The notes beneath the pieces are model-generated. The model was not told the DNA's origin. It saw only the letters and a list, made by a program, of their open reading frames with translations, and did not search any database. Source: Bugulina stolonifera (Eukaryota > Bryozoa > Gymnolaemata > Cheilostomatida > Bugulidae). From it: a stretch of 64,000 nucleotides of DNA. How positions within the stretch are numbered: the stretch's first letter is position 1; every line of letters begins with the position of its first letter. The stretch spans positions 28,520,429-28,584,428 of the forward strand of contig OW285187.1 of assembly GCA_935421135.1 (NCBI GenBank), given 5' to 3'. Of the stretch, positions 14,001-29,000 are shown one piece after another. Position numbers and translations under genes: made by a program.

Positions 14001-17000
14001 TTGATCACAAACGTCATTTGTCACCTCTAATTGACATGAGTGAACAGTCAATAGAGTTGGAGAAAAGTTTAGCAGAGGAGCGCAAGAAAAGTCGACCAAC
14101 AATTATCTCTGATACTAGCTCTAAGTCTAGCCCTAGAGAACTTAGCTCTCACAACAGTTCCCGGTACCAACCTAGTCCAAGGGAGCAACACAGCAGGCTG
14201 AGCTCTGCAACGGAGTACACTGCTCTTCCACCTTCACTACGAGACACAAAACTCTCACCTAACATGTCTGCACAGCTGGTACTCTCTCCCGACTTGGCTC
14301 AGCGGGTTTCGGCAATTCTTAACCTCTCTCCAGATAACGTGCCTAAGTTAACTTTTAATGAGACACTGAAATCAAAAGATGGTTCTGTTTCATCAAGTCC
14401 CAGATATAGAGATGGCGACAAGCAGCACATCTCTACGGACTCCGGATCAAGAACCTCTCAGGATGAACTTGACAGACATGTCTCTGAGGTTCTTAGTCGG
14501 TCAGAGAGTTATTTGAGTTCACAGAAGAAATCAAAGGAGCCACATAGTGATGTAAATGATAAAGATCATTCATATTTAGACAAGTATATATCTCCAAGCC
14601 GTACGTCTCCACCATACACAGATTCCCACATGCACTCCTCACATGGTACTCATGATGTGTTGAATCCTGTAGCGGATGATCATTGGAGAAAGTCAACAAC
14701 ACCACGATATGGAAGGGACACAACGCCACGGTCTCGCACCACTACACCATTATCTTCACGATCTGAGGCCAGGTGAGGTTTCATACCACATTGGCATCAT
14801 GTTTAATAACACTCAAATAAACTTAAAAATTATTTACCAGTTACCACTTTGTGTCTTAGATTTAGTCACTACTGCATTATGTTATATTCCTTTTATATTT
14901 TGATTGTGACTCGATATTTTATTGATAGACTGTTGAATTGATATACAATTAGACTACGCTGCTCAGCATTTGTTTTATATAATTAGTGCTGACGGAATCA
15001 ACAAGAGATACATGGACAAGTCAAGCAGACAAGTTCTGGAACAAGCTGCTAAGGAATACTACACTGATCTGAAAAAAGTGAGCACTGCAGCAGACGTATC
15101 AGTTGATGATACACTCAGTCAGAGCAGGTCAGTCAGTGCACTTGCACCCAACATATGTATCAATGTGGATACAGTAACAGGCCATAGACAGGCCTATATT
15201 TTATTACGCTAAATGCTACATGTAGATGAAATATAGTAAATCAATTGTAAACTTATAGACATGAATGTGTCCTTGTTTCTGTAAATGTCTGAGGAATGAA
15301 TATGGTTATCATCTGTTTTGTCAGAATGAACACTACGAGTAATACAAATGAAGAGTTGAGGAATCTGGCAGACGACAGTCATTCTCCAGGCGAGTTAACC
15401 AGAAGTAGACCTGCAGCATATACTAAGATTAGTTCTTCAACTCAGCGAGACTTCTTTCGACCCAATAAACTTCCAACAGCTCCCGTATCAGAAGGTAAGG
15501 GTGCAATACATGCAGATATCAGTATATTGGAAATTATTAGTACTTAGATGTTGAAGTTTGTCACAATTTACTGTATTGTGATTCTTGTGATTTGTGACAA
15601 AGTTCTTTGTAACTTTTAAGGAAACATCGAAAATGATTTCATATTAATCGAATAATAATAGTTTGGATATTGTGCATGTTTGTTGGTTTTTAGAAGAAAC
15701 TCAAACTTTGGTTTCCAAGAGACTTGACAGAATTGAGTTTATGGTGCTGAGTGCTCTGAATGAGGTACCACCACAGCACAAGATAAACTACGATGATGCA
15801 GCTAGTGGTGCCTTAGATACTCAACCACAGCATGTACCCCATAGTCCTGACGCAATTGATCATGGAAGGTTGGGCTACAGTGATATTGTGGGGCAATACA
15901 GTAAAGGAATATGATTAGAATCCAATATTATTCTTGTCCATTTAGCCTTTGCGTTCTGCTTTTTTGGCTTCAGTTATGTCAAAGATGGTGGAGGGGAAAA
16001 TCAGACAATCTGCTCAAAACCTGTCTAGGTCACGCTGAGGTGATACCATATGAAATAGTTTCTTCATTTATTTTGAGTTTTTGCTGAAATCAGCCAATCA
16101 CCACGCCCCTATTTTATTTTTGAGTTGTTCCCATCACGGTTCTTTGTGTAAAAAGTAGGAAAATGGGAAAAAGGGGACAAGTCTACTACAGCTGTCACCT
16201 TGAGATTAGGTAGAGTAAAAGGGACCGTGCTTAAGCATCGAATGATTTATCTTCCTTATGTGATTGTTAGAAATGTGTAACTGGATTATGACTGAATTAC
16301 CTTTTACTAACAGGTATAACAGTGCTGATAATTTGAGGAGTGCTATAAGGTCGACAGCTCCTCGATCCCCAGTAGAAAGATTGCCTGATTACAAGCTCCA
16401 TGAATATTCCCCTCCTCCCAGGAGAGAGGAAGAAGAATCATTTAACATTGGGATATCTCCAGTCAAACGTGATCCGTTTAAGACTTTCAACAGGTACATG
16501 GATGAGCACTATCATATCCTACATGATACTGTTCATAGTTTTCAAAATAGCACGCTAAGCTAAGTTTTTTTGTAACTAGCTACATATGTATATGATTACA
16601 CAGTAGCCAGTCTACTGCTAGATATCAGTGGGTATATTTCCCTCTCCACTGGTTTGTTCAGTGTCATGTATAGAGACACTAGTGGAGTCTGCAACTATTA
16701 CTTTATAAACACATGACGTATATGTGTATATTCTCAGAGCACAGGAGTTGCTTTCCCAGAGGTTAGCTCAGCGATCAAGCGAAAGGACACCTGGCAGACA
16801 ATCAACTAGACCTGTGGCTTCAAAGAGCATGTCGCCAACACGGGACTCAATAAGACCCTACCCCTATCCAGAGTCTAGAATTGAAGCTAGGGCTAAAAAC
16901 AGAGGACGACATCTGTAAGCAGTTTTTTGTCTATTAACACTATATTGTTGATTGATTTAGTCAAACTCTTTACAGGACAATGACTATTATGTAGAAGTTA

Positions 17001-20000
17001 TTTGGACGTTTGCCATCGTAGTTTACAGTGTATCAGGAGTATGCATAGACCTAGAATGACATTATAGTTTTCGCCAGTCCATGTTACTATCTCTAGGTGA
17101 ATATTTCTAGGGGTGATTTAGAGAAAATACCTGAGCCGCATACTCTGGAGATAAAGGAAGCTGGTTCTATTCCATCTCATGAACTTGTGTTACAGTCAAA
17201 GGGAAAGAGAAGGTGATATGTACAGCATGTAGATCTGTATAAAATATGCTACATCTGTATGCACCATTGTGACAGTGTATGTGTATACAAAGATTAATAG
17301 CTTTGAAAAGAAAAAAATTACATCAAAATCATACTTTTAAAAATTATTTTATCGGTTTTAAGTCATTTTTAGTGTAAATATTGCTGTAGTGACAAATAAG
17401 AGAGAAGGTGAGAGATAGTGGGACAACCCCACATATTGGTTTGACTATATGATCTCTGTATGCATTGTTACAAGTCATACGAAACAACCCAGTATCATAT
17501 CATTCACATGGCTGCTGGTATTATTTAAAGCATTAAGGAAATCACGTTTTGATGTTAATATTCAAAATCTACAGGTATTGAGCTTCCATTTGAGTATTTG
17601 TTCGACTTCCTAGACCCAGGGGTTCAAGAAATATGAGTTGTCAAACTGGACTATCTCCAAAAACGCTAGCAGTTGTAGCTAGCAGTTGTAGCTAGCAGTT
17701 GTAGCTAGCAGTTGTAGCTAGCAGTTGTAGCTAGCAGTTGTAGCTAGCAGTTGTAGCTAGCAGTTGTAGCTAGCAGTTGTAGCTAGCAGTTGTAGCTAGC
17801 AGTTGTAGCTAGCAGTTGTAGCTAGCAGTTGTAGCTAGCAGTTGTAGCTAGCAGTTGTAGCTAGCAGTTGTAGCTAGCAGTTGTAGCTAGCAGTTGTAGC
17901 TAGCAGTTGTAGCTAGCAGTTGTAGCTAGCAGTTGTAGCTAGCAGTTGTAGCTAGCAGTTGTAGCTAGCAGTTGTAGCTAGCAGTTGTAGCTTGCAGTTG
18001 TAGCTTGCAGTTGTAGCTTGCAGTTGTAGCTTGCAGTTGTAGCTTGCAGTTGTAGCTTGCAGTTGTTGCTTGCAGTTGTAGCTTGCAGTTGTAGCTTGCA
18101 GTTGTAGCTTGCAGTTGTAGGCTATGACGTAGGTGCCATGTGGAAATAAAGCCAAACATTTACTGAATCGCTATAGCTATTTGTTTACATTACATCTATG
18201 ATAAAGTGATTAATCACTAATATTAGCATTTGATCCAAAAGTGAATAAGTCAGTTACAATAAAAGTGTCAGCATATCTAAGAACCACAATTGGTTTTGTA
18301 ATTAGGAACACATGCTTGGATGTTTTTCTTGCAATGCACGCCAATGAAAAAATCGCTGCACACTGTTCAACAGCATTGACTGTGTCACAATCATTTTTAC
18401 TATTTGCTTGGAACCTGTGGGTAGCTTCCCATAAATAATTTGGCAGTGACTAGAACGTGCCCCAGGCTATAAATTGCTGAAATATTATTGGATATTTTAC
18501 CATAGATTAAAACATATTTATTAGTGAAGGTTACTATATAATTACTACTACAGTGGTGCGGCGGCCTGGCATCAACATCACAGGTCAAAGGTCACCACAA
18601 TGGTTTCTCATCTAGCTAAGTTTGTACGAGCGTTTTTCTACAGGGTAGATTTCTGGGGGCTATATCTCTGAATATACTAGGCCCACGAAGACAACCAATA
18701 GCTCAAATTGAAGCTCAATACCTCTAAATTGTGAATATACACATGTGAAGTAGTTTCCTTAATCCTTTAAGGCAGCACTTCGTTTGAGTGGTGCCACTGG
18801 AAGTTTAACCAATCTTAGCAGCATTCACACATACTTAATACAGATCTATGGTATCCACAGTTATAACTTATCCTTTAGATCATCGATGAGCAGCGCTGAC
18901 TCTGTGGCCACCACTGTAGAGAGTACTCATATAGGGTCTGATGATGCTCAACCTCCTCAACTACCCAGAGACGTCATGGGAACCAGGAAGGATCCACTTA
19001 CCAAATCCCCTGGTATATACGGTATGTATGTTCATGTACATTATACTGTTGGTTGTAATTGAGGAGTCGTCTCAGCCTGTTTACTTTTGGTGTTTGGGAA
19101 GTTGTATCCCCAGTAAGTGAACTTCTGTAATTATAAAACCTGGGCAAACATTATGGTTGTAATGTTCATATTCTCCTTTCTTCTTTTCTAACAAGATTAT
19201 ATTCGATAAGCCATAGTGAATCACTGGAGGACATCAGTCATATTCCTAGAAATGTAATAATAATTATGTCTACAATGTTGTGTGAAGCTTATTACTAGGT
19301 TACGTTGTGCTTTTTATTCGTTAGGAACGAGAGTTCCAAAAATGGGTGTGAAGTCAGCTGAGACTATGTCTAAGCCAAAGAGACAGTCGGATGCCTCTGA
19401 AGAGGAACAGGAGAGGTCTAAACATTCCATAGTGAAAAGAGCAGAGAGAGCTCTGATTAGAGGAAATGAAATCAGAGAGAAAATGATGGAAAGGCATCAA
19501 GGTTCGGTTTGGCTATAGTTGATACAACTAGATTGTATACTAAATGTAATGCATGTAGCTCTATGTTGTATAATAATTGCCGATACATGTGTAAGCTTAT
19601 ACTATACAAGTGCATAACTTAGCATTACATTGTACATGTATATTATATTCACTCTGCAACGTTTACCAATATTACATGCATTTTAGTTGCAAGAATTGTC
19701 TAGTGAGAATAGTATTGGCTGTTCTATTTCAAATTAGTAACACAATACACTGTAGCTACTGTGATTTCTCAATGCTGTACTAATTATTGTTTTTTAAATG
19801 GCTCTTGTCAATATTATTGTCTATTTCATTGTATTAAATCTGTAAATTTTATCATTTCAACATGTTACATAAGACTTCTCTCTCAACAATGCAAATGTCT
19901 CTCCGTAGAGCGCAAATCCAGATCATCTAGAGAAGACATACAGCCTACAGTTGACTTGTCACATACACGTGCTAAGTCTAGGTCACCTAAGGTATCCCCA

Positions 20001-23000
20001 CGTAGTGAGGCCGATACTAACAGGAAGGCAAGAGTAGACGATCCCAGCAGCGAGATGAGAGACCATCAGCGTGGTATTGGAGCTCGGAGCAATTCTCCGC
20101 CATTAGATTTCTACTCTTCACCTATAAACAAAAGACTTGGAAATCGTTCTTTTGGTATGTCTTACGTATAACTTAATAAATTGAATGCTCCTTATTTTTA
20201 TTGTTCACAATAGTTACACTTCAATTTGGAGTTGCCTTCTCTTGCCAGAACTGTGTGTGACATTCTGTACATGGTGTAATATTGTTTTATTAACTGCAGG
20301 CGTGTTTGTTATTATTCAACAAGCTGTTTAACCTTCAGGTGACTGGGTCATATCGTGGGTGATTTTAAACAATGTCATTCTGTTTACTGTATCACACCTT
20401 GATGTTATTGTTTTGCTCAAATTTGTTATTTTAACAAGTTAAGATTGTTATTGATTCACAGTGGAAAATTCTTCCAGAAATAACTGTTTTATATATGTCG
20501 ACTAAATTTTGCATTCTCAAAACTTTTCATGAAGCGTTGTGTTTAATGATGTTGTTTTATCATGCATCAACTAGTCTCCGATGTGTTTTAGATTCTGCCC
20601 ATGGTGACAGGCCAACAATGGAAGGCCGTTCAAAGCCATGTGAAGTAACCAAGGCTTGGGCAGAGGAACAGCACAAAGATGAGGTCAGTTCAGCAGAGAG
20701 GCGCAAGAAGTTGGAACGAGGTGCAGAACTTAGAGACAGCCTCCTGGAGCGAGCGGCTGAACTGAAGCGGCGATTCGCACAGAATGACCTTGAAATATCA
20801 GGTCGAAGCATTTCACCAACGTCTCAGGGTAGAGTACACTCACCGGAGAGAGGTTTAATGAGATTGCCTCTGGGTTCCGATCCTCCATCTCCGGCTGATC
20901 GATCGCCGACAAGGTATGCCAGCCGAACTGATTCACCACATAGAGGCTCTTATCGGTCCAACAGTTACTCGCCATCTCGCAGTCGATCTCCAAGTGCACG
21001 AGGCCCTAACTTAGTACGCCCTCTTGAGCGGGTCGACTATCCTGACACCCAGGAGTTTAGGTAAAAATAAATTATATTATTATTGAAAATTGTTAAATCA
21101 TTTGCTAATACAAGTAACTCAGGAATGTGTTTTGGTACAATAATAATATGGGATCTTAATAGCAATACTGCTGTGCATAATATATAGACCATATGGCCTC
21201 CGGCATGTTATTCATTATAAAATTATGTAGTATGAATATTTCTATCACCTACAATAGAATCATTTCTCTGAATGACATAACATAATGTATCATCAAATGT
21301 ATGTAAAATATGTACGTGTCTTTCTATCATATTCTACTAATTCCACTGGATTTATTTGGATGTAAAAGCTGATGTCTTTCTCTACATTCACAATTTGCCT
21401 TTCTTTCATTATTCAATCCCCACTTCTATGGCAGTGTGTTATATATATAACTTTCATCTTTTAGGACGAGGCTTACCCATGCAGTAAACGACAGGCTGAG
21501 GACGTACCATATCCTCCGTGAGGAACTCATGAAAGCTGAAGATGAGGTTAAAGGTCGTGAGCTTAACTTGGCATGGCAGAGAATCAGCAAGGTAAATGTC
21601 TAATCTATAGCCATGATGGTAATAGAAACCATGTATGCTGCCTATGGTTTTTATTTTACCAAAAACTGGCACTAATTACATCGTATATTCCAACCTGCTG
21701 TGTATCTGAAATGAAATAGAAAATGTGGGTTTTGCAATATGACCCAGTCACATGTTTTCACTGAATATTTTGATGATTCTTTGACGTATTCCACACTGTA
21801 TTATACATGTATATTCATCCACTTACACTGATATATTATAATCTACACAAATAGTCAAGCAGATTAAGTTCTTTTATTTTACACGTATCTCTGTTGTTGT
21901 AGAGGAAACCAAAGACACCATCCGTGTTTGAAGAAATTGACGCCACTGTAGACTCTACAGCCAGCTCTGAAGTCTTTGATGAAGAGCGAATGAAAAAACT
22001 AAAAAGCTTGTTGAAAAATCCTTTGGGTCACCTTGTTAGCAAAGCAAAGGGGTCAAAATCTAGGTCTGTAGCATGTATTCCTATAAGTTGTATTGTAATG
22101 CTGCTGGCCTCCTTTGCTTTGAAGGGTATTTTCACATGTAAAACTTTTACTCAAGTTGATATACACTGTACATGCATAGATTTTATAGGCACTAAAGTAC
22201 AACTGTAGTACACATATGATATAATATGTTATGTGCAACTTCTACAGTGTAAGCAAACAGCTCTTCCATTTCTACTGCATTCTTATAATACATATACAGA
22301 TCCTATTCAGTATACTGATACTTATCCATGTAAATTATTGTTAGAATAAACAGTAGAATGTGTTTTTGTGTTCATTAGAAATCAAGGTGACAAATCAACA
22401 AAAACTGAGTGTAAACCTGCACCCAAGACCAACAAATTAAAGTATGAGAAACTAATGGCTAAGATAGAGCAGCAAAGGTAACGTACATGATATAGTCTGT
22501 CTAAAGATAACGTAGCATGCATAATATAGTCTGTCTAAAGGTAACATACATGTAAATAGCCTGTCTAAAGGTAACATGCATAATATAGCCTGTCTAAAGG
22601 CAACGTACATGTATAACCTGTCTAAAGGTAACATACATATGGCCTGTGTAATGTCTATCTGGTCGTACGGCCTACACAGGAAGTAGTCATGCAGTAATAA
22701 AGTTAATTAGGAATACCCTGTTTCATGTGATATGTACACTGACCCATTGAGGCTGTAGCAGTGTCACCTAGCCTAAAATCTTACATACATAATGTCTTTG
22801 ATGTATTGTGGCTTCTTTCGACTCCAATGCATAGCATAGCATCTGTAAAAGTGCTATGTACTTTATAGTTTAATACTTTCATGGACTATTATTACTAATG
22901 TATTACCCGGTGTGTATGAACCAACATTGCGAACCAACATTGCGTATGCTGACAGGAAGGAAGAAAGTATGCTAACGGAAACTATGTCGTCGACTACAGT

Positions 23001-26000
23001 GGCAGCGTCAAGTGATGACACCATGTGCAGCAGATGTGAACGGAAGAGGAATGCTAAGCGTGCCACCAAGGTAGTCTAGTGTTTGTATTTTTATTTAATC
23101 ACAGGAATGCACTATTTTCGTCAATTATTGAGCATATGATGAACAAATTCGTTTTAGGTCATCATCCTTAGCATTTGCATGATAAAAATAACAATAGTTT
23201 GTAATTGATATCATCTAATAATAACATAGTGAAATTATTCAAGTAATTATAATTATCATTATAACTGTTATTATTATGATACAATAATAATTTAAGTATG
23301 TGTAGAGAATTTAATGTTTAAATCAGTGGAGGTTTACTCATAGGTGAGGAATTATTGAGCAACATTTTTATTATTGCAAGTTGGGGCTCTACTAATCACT
23401 AAAATCAATAACTATTTGTAGTGAACAAGTATGAACCGTGGACAAATCATGTTTAATTTACCAAGTTGGGTATCTAATCACAGCATGTGCTCATCACTCT
23501 GAGCAACAAACTTTCAATAAAGCCATAACAAATGTCAAAAAAAAAATTATTTTGAGCCACCGAGGTAGCGGTATGGTAGTGACGATACCTAGTGCCTGCA
23601 CATTGCACATGCCTGGATGATAATATTATTGTTATTAGATTGTGATTTGTAAATGAATACAAATGGAGTAAAGTGGGCACAGTTGTGTCATCAACTCTTT
23701 GATCATTATAATAGTATAAATTAGATTATCAGCTCAGTCTACGTCTAGTCATGCCTGCAACCTTCTCATTAAATTAGAGTTGTGTGCCTTCTACCCTCTG
23801 GTATTACCAGCCCAGTTGGTCACTTGAAATGGAGACCTGGAAGTAATGTGGATATTTCATGTTTAGCTAAGTAATTTGCATAGGCTGGGATAAGTGTGTC
23901 TGCTTTTGGACTTCAGAGCATGGAAAAAATATGTCTCGATTATCATTATACAATCTCTATTGAACATGTATACATGTACTATCAGTTGTAAGTACATGTA
24001 TATGTACTTGTATAATATGTACTATCAGTTGTAAGTACATGTATATGTACTATCGGCTGTAAGTACATAATATTATGTACATGTATATGTTTTGTAAGTA
24101 CATCATCATAAACATGCAAACCAACAACATTTTTCACCTTTCATATAAACAGCAATAAGTGACCAGTTAAGCCTGGATTATCTACAGGTAACATTAGATG
24201 TTATCTATATTCCTTGTACTATACTGCTAACCCGTTTGTGTGTTTTAAACATGATTTATATTCGTACAGTTCCCTTCTAAATGTAGGGAACTAACGTTGC
24301 CAATTATGGTGGAAGATTTTAAAGAATGATTGCCAACTAATTCATGTTAAATTGGAAATAATTTATTCTCATGTGTCAAACTGTATTAAACAAAAAAGCA
24401 ACCTAATGTATAATTTTATTTATTTTTCAGGCTTATAAACCTAAACCGAGCCAGGCTACCGATGAGGAAGATGAAGGAGGCTCATTGTCAAGCCACACGA
24501 GGCCAGTTACTCCTACTGGTGTACCTGTACCCCATATTAAATCTGCTAAACAGTCATATGATTACAACAGAAATAATAACCAATCAGAACGTCCAATACC
24601 AGCTCCTCGGCCTACGGAGAAGAGATTGAAGGATGCTGCAGTCATGTGCCCCACTCCCTCCACTCATGTTATAGAAATGGAGAAATCCTGTCCTGATGTC
24701 CCGAACTATCCACCACAAAGAGGACATTCCTCAGGTACATGTGTACTTCATGCTAAACTGTAGACGGTCGTTTATGTAAGTGTACAGTACATGTAGCAGT
24801 CAAGTGGGTAAGATGATGTCTAGTGTCATGCATAATTTGGTGACTTCACTATCAGGCAGTCGTATGACATCCTTGTCTCAAGGATGCCATTCTGTTTTTT
24901 ACTCAACTTAGAAAATGTTCCAAGACGGATGTACGGATTTGGCACATGACCGTTTAATGCATGATCAGTGATAAGTGTATTTCATTGACTAGTCTCTTCT
25001 TAATTGTGTCATTGTGGTGTCTTTTCTTAGAATCTCAGGCACTGCATGAGAAGCATGAAGTCACTAAAGAAAAAAGGAATGCCTTTCAAAAGTCTCGTGA
25101 TCTCGATGATCAACAAGGTCTGTAGCTTGTTATTGATTTGAATTCTTTCCTTTAAAATTTTTCAATTTAGAACATGTATATGTATGTACCTTATTGTGCT
25201 AATTGAGTCCATTTACATGGCTGTCCAAAGTACATCAGTATTAAATGTTTTTAGAAGGATTAGTGTGGTTTGTACCATATAGTAATCCTAGACCCTGGAC
25301 TAAGTCTCCACGTGAAAGAAAAGCTTTCTCCGTAGCCTCAGAACCATGGATACCCAGCAACAATAAAATTTTAACCAGTTCCGAGAAAAGAACGATGAAT
25401 GAAATATCTGAGGCATTGAATGAAGTCAACGGAAAAACTAGCTATGTGCCTACTTTACAGGTGGACAGACAACTCCCACTTTATTTGTTAACATAACTAC
25501 AAAATAATTATATTTGGCATAAAGCAGTAGGTTACTTCTTTATTGTAATTTGTCATAAATTCGATCAACAGTTGGTGCTTGATAGCATTATAAATAACCA
25601 GCAGTCACCGGTAGTCTTATTTCTGTCAACTGTTAATCTACGGATTAACTGATTGTTATCTGTTACAGTATTTAGAGGTTAATGTTTCTTAATTAACCAA
25701 CACATGAGCTATGCTGCATGCTAATTACTGTGAATACAATTTGATAAAATTTCTCACTAAACATAATTTGATGCTGTAGGAGGCATTCAGAGCCCAAAAC
25801 CAGAGGTTTGTCTCTTCAAGTAGGGAAAGACAAAGGCAAATCAAGTTACGAGCAGATGAGAGACAAATTAATAAAGTTCACGACGAGCAGAGAGCTCAGC
25901 TGTTTGACATACAACCTTTCAGCTACCAGCATGGCTCACAAGGTCAGTTTACACGTGCAGTACAACTCGATGGCTACTGGTATCACATGTTGTTAGACAG

Positions 26001-29000
26001 GCGTTATAGTAACATTTACATACAGGCGTGTTTGCTGGACGAACACCACGATTTGCGAGAATGCTTTATCCACCTTCTAACACGAATCTGTGCAGTTTTC
26101 TTCGAATTCGGCTTACGGTTTACTCGTAGTCAGCGTTATCTTTGCCACAGAATCATTCTTTCATGTTAACAGGTCTTTGATCTCTTACTAGGTAGTTGTG
26201 ACCGCCATTCACCATATACTAGGCAATGTGGGGATAGATGTGTCAACCTTAGTCAGTGCTCCCAACGTGATTGATTGTTTTTGGCACATTGTAGGTGGTC
26301 AAACAACCTGTCATTGCGCTATTACTAAACCAGCGCCTTGCGGTGGCCAATAAACTGTTTCTTTGCAAGGAAACTTCTGACAGTTAACTAGCTCACAATT
26401 ACGCCCTTGTAGATGGCACGATGGTGCACCCTTCCCTCAAACACCAGAGTTATGACCTCAAGTCTCTGGGATTAAAATTGTTATACAATATTGAGATTAA
26501 TCTGCGGGAAGGATAGGCTTGGTCCATTGGGCGGTACAACATCCAGGACATTAAACGATGTGCATTGTGTATATTAATAGTGGCTATGCATATTATTAGA
26601 CAAACAAAAGAATATTAAAACAAGCATTCTAACCTATGATTGACATGGTGAAAATAGCACAAATCATACAAACATGTTGTTTTTAAATAATAGAAACCAT
26701 GAGTTTTATTGCAAAATATCAATATTTCCGTTTTTTGACACCTAGCTGCAAGTTGTTTGAGAGTACTATGAAGCACTACCATGCTTGTCAAGGAGGAAGT
26801 ATATGATTTACTGAGCTGTTGTGAAGCTGTTTCTCAACAAAATTATGCCAAGTGTTGTATTTTAATTGTTGACTCAAATGATTTTGGTTGAGGGCCATTA
26901 TTAAGCTCGTACAAGCACTGTAATAAGTGCAATGTTATTGAATCCCCAATCATTATTCATTACCTTCTAAAGTTAAAGAGAGAGTAAAAGGTTGGTATGC
27001 CAATGATGATCAAAGCAGTCTTCGGATAGGCGTGATAAATGTTGTTTTTTAAACTGATTTTACTCGTAATTTTCCACCATAAAAATCGCATTTCATACCT
27101 TTGTGCGAGATGATAATTGGGGAACAAAAAATACTTCTAAACAAAGGCAATTTCAAAATCGTCTGGAGGGCTGAACTCTAGGTGCTTGTCTTACATTTGG
27201 ACCAATCGCTGTGATTGATGGTGCAGTGTGGTGTTGGGACTGTGAATGGTGTGTCGTGCACTGTCTAGTCCAGCTGTACCACCTTATATACAGTATATTG
27301 AGGGAAATGTCCCATTACTTGTACAGTAAACTAATGCATACTGCAATGCATAATCTATTACATTTCTACATTAAATGTGCTTGACGATGTAATAATGGCA
27401 TAGTAAACAGGGTCCTAAATACCTGCTCCATTCACAGTTACCATGTATAATTAACCTAGGAAATACTGAAAATAAATTCAAAAATACTTTCTGTCGCTGC
27501 AGCTTTACGGCTGCCTTATTGTAATGCACTGTATTTCACATTAGCGTTATTTCCTTCCAGGGTGACATTCTCTCTTCGCTAACACTTGTACATGTACATT
27601 TATTAAGTACAAGATAATTAATAACAATCTGCTATATTATCTGTTTCTAATAGGCAGGCCCTGGGTTCAATATGGAGAATGAATCAGTGTAGACTGTCGC
27701 ATAATCGGCTAGTGAAACTTTAAAGCTTAGAATAAAAAATTACATGATAGTCAAGTCAATCAGTGGTATAAGGATTTGTAGAGTATCATACTATCTACAT
27801 GATAGTATGATATGCATGCAGATGCATGATGATACTACATGCTGCATTATACATGTACATGCATAATACCAGTATTCCACAAGTAGTAGTATATATTGCA
27901 TTGGGAGTTGTGCACACATCTAGTGAGATATTTAAGGATATCCTTTTCCTGTTTATTTGGTTATTTATAAATGTTAAAAGTGTGCTCTCCCATCCAATTA
28001 TTTACATTAACAATAAGTGTAACATAGATAACTTGTGCTGTAATAACAATAACGTAGCCATTGCATAAAAAAGACTACAACGCTATAAAATGATTGGATA
28101 TTTCACACTGTTTTTGAGTGTAGCAAATACTTGAACCGATGTCATCATTTTGAGCAAACAAATCTTTGTACTACTAATATTTTCATGTTGCTAGCGTTGG
28201 CAAATGAACAGAACACAATGGCAGCATGCTGTCTGCTTGCAGTTGTCTCTCCAATTGTTTATAACTAATATATAACATTCATTTAATTCTGCACTGAAAC
28301 ATCAAGTCGACTAGCGGCTATAGTCTCTATATTGCACTGTGTAAAGTAGCAGAAAGTTATACAAGGTGGCCGGGCATATGGAGTGACTGAGACAGAATTT
28401 GAATGCCAGTAAGTGTCGATGACACAGCATATTGAATGTGGGTTTAATCAGTGCCTACACATCAATAGAATTCCAGCATTGTTAAATGAAACAAATATGT
28501 ACCAAATTAATAGCACATATTGTGATACAAGCGTGATAAGGCACATAATTTGTGATGTCACCAGTCTCCTAATATCGGCCAGTGATTGCACTCGCTGACT
28601 ACAAATAATGGGCGACTATTTAAACAAGTTTGCAAAAAACCTTTTGCCAAATTTAAACTTTTCATTCAGTTTTGCAAAAAATCTTGCTCTATTGATTTGT
28701 TATTTTTTGCCGTTGTAGAAAAGATGAAGCCGATTACGTCATCAAAAAGAGCAATTCCCAAGGATGAAATGTATGACCGCACGAACAGGTTAGCCCTAAT
28801 GTTACCCCAGAGTGTGAGCCAACACTTAAACTAATTTAATTTAATTGATTATTAGTTTCGTAAAAATTTCACCATAGAAAACATCAACAAAAATAAAAGT
28901 CAAGGCATATGAAATTCCACAACATATATTACAACATCAGAGTTCATATGTTTATTTATGTACCCAATGCAGCAGTTTTAATATAAAAACATCTATTGAC

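Noticed and set aside
15869..15900. Alternative end of the eighth ALMS1-like exon at 15900 (ACA before GTAAAG)
   Set aside because: Its phase does not fit the next exon (16314), whereas the donor after 15868 keeps the frame; it could still be a minor isoform.
17952..18159. Overlapping minus-strand frames with repeated QLQATTASYNCK peptides
   Set aside because: They are translations of the 13-bp minisatellite in two frames.
23537..23625. Possible tRNA-derived SINE piece (poly-A, then GAGCCACCGAGGTAGCGGTA)
   Set aside because: It has an A-box-like stretch but no B box, no target duplication and no second copy in the window.
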